DNA from: Acidimicrobiia bacterium
GTDB taxonomy: Bacteria; Actinomycetota; Acidimicrobiia; Spongiisociales; UBA5794
Assembly: GCA_030599515.1 (NCBI GenBank)
Contig: JAUVNV010000173.1
Coordinates: 1-5,656, forward strand
Reading direction: 5' to 3'
DNA length: 5,656 nt
The translations under genes were made by a program, and so were the position numbers. Positions 1-3,189 of the stretch are shown here, one piece after another (position 1 is the first letter of the stretch; every line of letters begins with the position of its first letter). The notes below the pieces were generated by a model. That model did not search any database. It was not told where the DNA came from and saw only the letters and a program-made list of their open reading frames with translations.

Positions 1-37
1 AAACCGGGTGTCGGAGGCTCGAATCCTCCCGAGGGCG
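1..37 (+). tRNA. 3' half of a tRNA, probably tRNA-Glu (5' part outside window)
   Basis: The first 37 bases fit tRNA positions 37-73 without gaps. Bases 1-2 are AA of the anticodon loop, 3-7 ACCGG the 3' anticodon stem, and 8-12 GTGTC a five-base variable loop with C48. Bases 13-17 GGAGG and 25-29 CCTCC form the T stem around the loop CTCGAAT. Bases 30-36 CGAGGGC are the 3' acceptor strand and 37 is G73. CCA is not fully encoded, because CCG follows. The anticodon lies before the window. The Glu identity is inferred from G73, common in bacterial tRNA-Glu, and from the near-identical stretch at 2034-2046, where the anticodon CTC is visible. Position 54 is C instead of the usual T, so this copy could be slightly degenerate or itself an attachment-site remnant. 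Confidence 0.6.
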
Positions 38-213
38 CCGGTGTTCCCCCGGGTGGCTCGCCGATTCGGCCTTCTTCGGGCGCTTGGAACTGTTCTGACC
101 GCCTTCTACCCGCCCGGACGTGCCAACCCTCTCACCACATCAGACTCGCTTCGTCTCTGCTGGAGCCAGAGGACCCGGGTCCGCCAAACATCAAGACCCA
201 TCTCGAAGATCAA

Positions 214-230
214 CGCAGTGTTTCACTGTG
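214..230 (-). terminator. Hairpin just after the HEPN gene, possible weak terminator
   Basis: CAGTG (216-220) and CACTG (224-228) form a perfect 5-bp stem around a 3-nt loop, and 214/230 add another pair. It begins 16 nt beyond the stop codon of the HEPN gene on the minus strand. There is no clear U run after it, so intrinsic termination is uncertain. The rest of the 207-bp gap between the tRNA end and the HEPN stop holds a perfect 12-bp palindrome, GGACCCGGGTCC (171-182), and no gene that I can support. Confidence 0.25.
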
Positions 231-244
231 GCGATCGATCGTTG

Positions 245-655
245 CTATCTCGTCGCGGAGGACACGACGCGTCGAGCGATGGCAACACACTTCAGGGCGC
301 TTCCAACGGCTTTGGATGCGACTGAGAGCGGTATGTCGTCGGGGTCGTACTCGGCCTTCGTCTTCATCGGTAGCAGCCGACGGAGATCCTTGTTGAGTTC
401 GGCGCCGTCCTTGCCGGCTTCCTTCAGCAGGTCAGATACCCGATCATGGTCCGGACCCGCTGCCCGTCTGCCGAGACGAACACCGCAGACAGCATCAGCG
501 GCGTTGATGGCTGCGTGGATTGCCAGGCTCGTCGCGGCGATAGCGCGTTCGGCTTCGAGTTCGTTCTCGGACGCAGCCAGGTACTCCTCTGCCTTCGCCA
601 GATAGCTGCGCGCCTGGGAAGCACTCACGTTCCGGGTTCGCACCTGTCTAGGCAT
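245..655 (-). CDS. HEPN-domain protein, putative toxin of an MNT-HEPN module
   Basis: This is a 136-residue, mostly helical, cytoplasmic protein that resembles HEPN-domain proteins paired with minimal nucleotidyltransferases. Such HEPN partners typically act as RNases or toxins and are neutralised by nucleotidyl transfer from the MNT partner. Visible features are a long helix (about 11-40), the segment AIHAAINAADAV (45-56), a GRRAAGPDH stretch (62-70), and MKTKAEYDPDD (97-107) followed by a last helix. The usual C-terminal R-x(4-6)-H-x-Y motif is not present there: K98, T99 and E102 occupy the region, although Y103 remains. R64-x5-H70 has the right spacing but lies in a different place. The start at 655 is chosen because its ATG overlaps the upstream gene's stop (ATGCCTAG, 8-nt overlap), which suggests translational coupling. 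A weak GGACGG (661-666) lies 5 nt upstream. The frame stays open to 868, but that part is low-complexity and antisense-like. The HEPN assignment is good; toxicity is inferred from context. Confidence 0.8.
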   Translation of the reverse strand: MPRQVRTRNVSASQARSYLAKAEEYLAASENELEAERAIAATSLAIHAAINAADAVCGVRLGRRAAGPDHDRVSDLLKEAGKDGAELNKDLRRLLPMKTKAEYDPDDIPLSVASKAVGSALKCVAIARRVVSSATR

Positions 656-1271
656 TACGACCGTCCATGAGCTCGTCGATCCCTTGTCCGTGGACGACGA
701 TTCCCTCGCGACGAATGTCTCGCCACGCCGCCTGCCTGCTCCGCAACCGTGTACCGATCTCTTCGAATCCGACCTCGAGAACCTCAACCGGGTTCCCACT
801 GACCCGACGGATCTGAGATCGCCACTGCTCCACCGACGCCGACCATGCCTCATCGGACTCGTCGACACCCACGGGACGGACGATCACGGTGTCGATGTCG
901 CTCTCCGTGTCCGCCGCTCCCCGGACAAAGGAACCGAAGATGATCACCGAAACGGGCGTCACTGGTAGCACAGCGGCAACGCGACCCGTCTCCTCGATCA
1001 TGCGATCGCGCACTCGCGCGAGCGCGACCAGTGGACCGGCGGCAACGTGTTCGGGAACAAACCGGAACAGTGACGAGGGAGGTGCCTCTCTGCGTTCGAC
1101 GAGCCCCAACTCGACCAACGCCGGCAGCACACGAGAGGCCTGAGCGAGGCTCACGCCGGAAAGGCGCGCGATGGTTCGCATGTTCAGCTCAGCGGTGGTT
1201 TCAGCCAGCACGGAAAGCACACGGCCTTGCACACCAGGGATGACAGCCTCGATAGGTCGTACGAAATCCAT
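648..1271 (-). CDS. Winged-helix plus minimal nucleotidyltransferase (MNT) protein, putative antitoxin/regulator
   Basis: This is a 207-residue protein with two parts. Residues ~15-75 form a winged helix-turn-helix (MRTIARLSGVSLAQASRVLPALVELGLVERR, 31-61). Residues ~100-200 are a polymerase-beta-type minimal nucleotidyltransferase with GS at 113-114 and the metal-binding pair D125/D127 in SDIDTVIV. The third acidic position expected on the next strand (VDVV in many relatives) appears to be E163 in PVEVLEV. In MNT-HEPN systems this protein transfers nucleotides to the HEPN partner and so acts as antitoxin. The fused winged helix suggests that it also represses its own promoter. The start is well constrained: an in-frame TGA lies nine codons upstream, with no other start between. 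No strong ribosome binding site is seen (only GAGAT, 11 nt upstream), and translation could be leaderless or nearly so. It is the first gene of a two-gene operon and overlaps the HEPN gene by 8 nt. Family assignment is strong; the antitoxin role is inferred. Confidence 0.85.
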   Translation of the reverse strand: MDFVRPIEAVIPGVQGRVLSVLAETTAELNMRTIARLSGVSLAQASRVLPALVELGLVERREAPPSSLFRFVPEHVAAGPLVALARVRDRMIEETGRVAAVLPVTPVSVIIFGSFVRGAADTESDIDTVIVRPVGVDESDEAWSASVEQWRSQIRRVSGNPVEVLEVGFEEIGTRLRSRQAAWRDIRREGIVVHGQGIDELMDGRNA

Positions 1272-1329
1272 GTCGACATGGTATCTCGATACGGCTCACA
1301 AATGGAACACTTGTTTCATCCATGATGAA
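1268..1329 (-). promoter_or_regulatory. Cluster of three palindromes at the MNT start, candidate operator
   Basis: Three inverted repeats lie within about 60 bp. The first is a perfect 14-bp palindrome, CCATGTCGACATGG (1268-1281), which contains the MNT start codon. The second is GTATC-TC-GATAC (1281-1292). The third is TTCATC-CAT-GATGAA (1315-1329), with exact 6-bp arms. ATGGA (1302-1306) and TCCAT (1319-1323) add another imperfect pair. A winged-helix protein encoded immediately downstream makes autoregulation the natural reading. I could not place convincing -35 and -10 boxes. Confidence 0.45.
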
Positions 1330-1707
1330 TAGTGGTCGAGCATCACTCTGGTTCGTACCGAGTCGAGACCAGCCAACCGAAGATCTCGTGACGCAGAAAT
1401 CCGAACTCTCCCCGCTCCGGCCTGCGATGAACCGGGATGATCCCACTCACGGAGCCAGCTACGGCAATCGGTCGACGGTGTTCAACATGCCAGCAAGCTG
1501 CCGGTGTCCATGTCAAGCGGTGCCTCGGGATGCCAACGGTTGAAGCCAACTCATTTCGTCATGCTTCATCCCCGGTCGGGTGACGACATGGCAACAGATC
1601 GCCCGTCAGCCCGGCAACACTTCACGTGACCAAGACGCCGGACCCGCGGCCATCCGGGAATGGCCTCGATGCCGCCACAAGCGGCACAGTCCTCCCGCCG
1701 TCATTCG
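1330..1707. other. Gene-free stretch with two adjacent hairpins
   Basis: I see no supportable gene here on either strand: the open frames are short, lack ribosome binding sites and show no recognisable protein features. The only structure noted is a pair of neighbouring perfect stems. GGCCAT/ATGGCC (1648-1653 and 1660-1665) has a 6-nt loop. TGCCGC/GCGGCA (1670-1675 and 1681-1686) has a 5-nt loop. Neither is followed by a T run on either strand, so they do not look like intrinsic terminators. Confidence 0.4.
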
Positions 1708-1800
1708 CCAGGCTCGCGAACGAACACGGAACGGGTCGCCGTTGTCGGACGCGGACCCGTTCCTATCGCGCACTTATCGCGCGAGACAATGAAAAATGAG
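1708..1800. repeat. Diverged direct repeat, copy 1 (stem-forming unit)
   Basis: This unit matches 1834-1926 at an offset of 126 bp. The first 23 positions agree at 20 and the last 20 at 16; the middle is more diverged and seems to need a one-base gap. It folds as an outer stem CTCGCG (1713-1718) with CGCGAG (1780-1785), enclosing a perfect 10-bp stem GGAACGGGTC (1728-1737) with GACCCGTTCC (1754-1763) and a 16-nt loop. A competing hairpin, TCGCGC/GCGCGA (1766-1771 and 1779-1784), uses part of the outer stem. The strand and function are unknown. Confidence 0.6.
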
Positions 1801-1833
1801 GCGTGGGATTGCATTGCGCCCGGTGGCGACTGA

Positions 1834-1926
1834 CCAGGCTCGCAAACGAACCCGAAACTTAGTCGCCGATGCTGGATGAGGTCTGTTTCCTCGGCACGAC
1901 TCTCGTGCGAGACAACGAGAAACGAC
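1834..1926. repeat. Diverged direct repeat, copy 2 (stem-forming unit)
   Basis: This is the second copy of the unit at 1708-1800. The outer stem is kept as CTCGCA (1839-1844) with TGCGAG (1906-1911). Relative to copy 1 a G-C pair has become A-T on both sides. The inner stem is shorter, GAAAC (1854-1858) with GTTTC (1885-1889), again with one pair exchanged relative to GGAAC/GTTCC in copy 1. An alternative hairpin, GCACGA-CTC-TCGTGC (1894-1908), is also possible. The paired changes suggest that structure was maintained, in RNA or in extruded DNA. Confidence 0.6.
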
Positions 1927-1974
1927 GGGTCAGAACGCGAAACGACGAGCACCCGAATACCAGCCCTGGCACGG

Positions 1975-2004
1975 GTTTCCCAGCGTTTCCCCGCGTTTCC
2001 CCCG
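1975..2004. repeat. Three tandem 10-bp repeats (GTTTCCC-type)
   Basis: Three head-to-tail units are GTTTCCCAGC (1975-1984), GTTTCCCCGC (1985-1994) and GTTTCCCCCG (1995-2004). The last unit runs into the start of the decayed tRNA-like sequence, supplying its putative 5' acceptor strand TCCCCCG (1998-2004). It may be replication slippage, or binding sites for a protein; nothing in the sequence decides between these. Confidence 0.7.
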
Positions 2005-2070
2005 GTCACAGACGGTGCCCGGATCGGTTTCTCAAACCGGGTGTCGCCGGTCGATTCTAGCCGAGGGAGC
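1998..2070 (+). pseudogene. Decayed tRNA-Glu(CTC)-like sequence, possible attachment-site remnant
   Basis: The 3' part is clearly tRNA-like. The anticodon loop TTCTCAA (2029-2035) has anticodon CTC (2031-2033) between stems TCGGT (2024-2028) and ACCGG (2036-2040). A five-base variable loop GTGTC follows, then T-stem GCCGG, a T loop one base short (TCGATT), a mismatched CTAGC, and 3' acceptor CGAGGGA (2062-2068) with G73. The 5' acceptor TCCCCCG (1998-2004) pairs with it at 6 of 7 positions. The D arm is poor, though GTC, CGG, CCC and GGA appear in the order expected for tRNA-Glu. Bases 2034-2046 are identical to bases 1-13 of the window. The lost T-loop base, the T-stem mismatch and the weak D arm suggest that it is not functional. 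It may be a duplicated tRNA or the far attachment end of an inserted element. Confidence 0.55.
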
Positions 2071-2153
2071 TTGCCGGAATCCCGTACGTATCAAGGATTT
2101 CTAGGTCTCTCTCAAAACGCCGTCGGTGTGGTCCTTGCCGCTCGATCACGGGT

Positions 2154-2390
2154 CTATCGCACGCGACTTTGGTCCGCGAGGGTTGTTCGTCGCCGGTCAG
2201 GGCGTCGGCCAGCCTCGCCGACGTCGGCTTCGCTGCCGTATGCCGACGCAGTGTCGATGTGCCGGTACCCCGACTCCAGGGCCGTCAAGACAGCGTTCTG
2301 GGTAATCGGTCTGGGCGGACTGCGAAACACGCCGAGTCCCAGTGCAGGGATTGCTACGCCGCGAGGAATGTCATACGAGTGTGTTGACAT
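2154..2390 (-). pseudogene. Aldo/keto reductase, truncated N-terminal remnant
   Basis: From the ATG at 2390 the first 60 residues match the start of aldo/keto reductases. They include IPALGLGVF (14-22), ALESGYRHIDTASAYGSE (37-54) and VGEA (57-60). D46 and Y51 are the first two residues of the catalytic Asp-Tyr-Lys-His tetrad. After codon 60 (near 2211) the similarity ends, and the frame stops 18 residues later at an Arg-rich, unrelated tail. The family is normally about 270-330 residues, so Lys, His and almost the entire barrel are missing. A good ribosome binding site, AGGGGAAG (2399-2406), lies 8 nt before the ATG. An in-frame ATG at 2429 is a less likely start. The gene follows the nitroreductase by 61 nt and was probably its operon partner. 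I could not find the rest of the gene in another frame, so a deletion or replacement is more likely than a single frameshift. Confidence 0.75.
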
Positions 2391-2451
2391 CGTGATCGCT
2401 TCCCCTTGTCGTCCTGACACCGGCGTCACCCCGGTATCCGCACCGCCGTCG

Positions 2452-2967
2452 CTACCAACCTCCGCGGTGAACGACGTCGTCGAATGCCCGCCGTGTAGGT
2501 CGCTTGATCGGCTTCAGGGGACGATCGGATGGGTGACCGAGAGCGATCATCCAGGCACAGAATCTGTCTTCGGGAAAGCCGAGGATGCTTCTCGCCAGAT
2601 CCTGATCGATCACGGCGGCGTGGGCGGAGCCGATGCCAAGATCGGCCGCCGCGATCATGATGCTCATGGTTGCCTGGCCCAGATCGTATTGGATCGATTC
2701 GCGCGCCGACTCGTCGTTCGAGAGGGGCGCCACCATGGCGATCGTCGCCGCCGACCCCGCCACGTGCCCTGCACCGCGCCACACCTTGGACAGTTCCACC
2801 AATTGGTCCCGATCAGTGCATACGACAAATTCCCACGCCTGTTGGTTCATCGACGAGGGCGTTCGTCGAGCCGATTCCAAGATGCGGTCCAGATTCTCGT
2901 CAGTGATCGGTTGGTCGGTGTAGGTGCGGACATTGCGGCGGGACGTGATGGCTTCCCATGTCTCCAT
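2452..2967 (-). CDS. Nitroreductase-family FMN oxidoreductase
   Basis: This is a 171-residue protein of full length for a small nitroreductase-family enzyme. Such enzymes are cytoplasmic FMN homodimers that reduce nitro compounds, quinones or enones with NAD(P)H; the substrate here cannot be predicted. Visible family features are the N-terminal phosphate-binding SRRNVRTY (9-16), PSSMNQQAWEF (37-47), the helix YDLGQATMSIMIAAADLGIGSAHA (94-117 region), ALGHPSD (142-148), and the closing RAFDDVVHRGGW (160-171). The start is fixed by a strong AAGGAG (2975-2980) with 7-nt spacing. The gene lies 222 nt after aceE on the same strand, so it may have its own promoter. The truncated aldo/keto reductase follows it. 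The pairing of two NAD(P)H-dependent reductases suggests a detoxification or redox operon. Large antisense open frames on the other strand are not considered genes. Confidence 0.9.
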   Translation of the reverse strand: METWEAITSRRNVRTYTDQPITDENLDRILESARRTPSSMNQQAWEFVVCTDRDQLVELSKVWRGAGHVAGSAATIAMVAPLSNDESARESIQYDLGQATMSIMIAAADLGIGSAHAAVIDQDLARSILGFPEDRFCAWMIALGHPSDRPLKPIKRPTRRAFDDVVHRGGW

Positions 2968-3012
2968 ATCGGGTCTCCTTGGTGGTATGGCTTGGCTTCG
3001 TCAATGCTGGTT

Positions 3013-3055
3013 TGGTCACGGTCCTGAGCGTCCTCTCTGTCTTCGCAGGTGACCA
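3013..3055. promoter_or_regulatory. Inverted repeat upstream of the nitroreductase
   Basis: TGGTCAC (3013-3019) and GTGACCA (3049-3055) are exact 7-bp arms separated by 29 bp. They lie 46-88 nt upstream of the nitroreductase ATG. They could be two half sites of an operator, since redox enzymes of this type are often controlled by a nearby repressor. No regulator gene is seen in the window, and no clear -35/-10 pair was found. Confidence 0.25.
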
Positions 3056-3118
3056 GAAGGGCGCGAAGCAGCGAAACCAAGTGTTCGTGTTTCGACCTAC
3101 TGAGAGCTGTGAGCAGAC

Positions 3119-3178
3119 CCCGCTCGTTTCGAGTGGGAGCCCTGCTAGTACGCCACTGTGTGCTCGTGGCCGACACAG
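3119..3178 (-). terminator. Two hairpins after aceE, possible termination region
   Basis: The first hairpin pairs CTGTGT (3156-3161) with ACACAG (3173-3178) around an 11-nt loop. It begins 11 nt past the aceE stop on the minus strand. The second pairs CTCG (3123-3126) with CGAG (3130-3133) around a 3-nt loop, and CCC/GGG extends it across one mismatch, to 3119-3137. Neither has a U run, so factor-dependent termination or no termination is equally possible. Confidence 0.25.
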
Positions 3179-3189
3179 CGCAGTCCGAC

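Noticed and set aside
120..605. Plus-strand open frame of 161 residues opposite the HEPN gene
   Set aside because: It is antisense to a better-supported gene, is Ser/Ala/Arg-rich, and shows no recognisable features.
656..868. N-terminal extension of the HEPN protein
   Set aside because: The extension overlaps the MNT coding region by more than 200 bp and is low-complexity. The ATG at 655 sits at the typical start/stop overlap of an operon.
1640..1930. CRISPR-like array
   Set aside because: There are only two diverged long units with no short identical repeats or regular unique spacers, and no cas genes are present.
1701..2009. Minus-strand open frame of 102 residues across the repeat region
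   Set aside because: It contains two similar 34-residue blocks, but these simply translate the 126-bp direct repeat. There is no ribosome binding site or recognisable domain, and the changes between copies preserve base pairing.
1876..3027. Plus-strand open frame of 383 residues
   Set aside because: It runs antisense through the nitroreductase and the aldo/keto reductase remnant, both with clear family motifs and ribosome binding sites. Its composition is Arg/Ser/Pro-rich, as expected for an antisense frame in GC-rich DNA.
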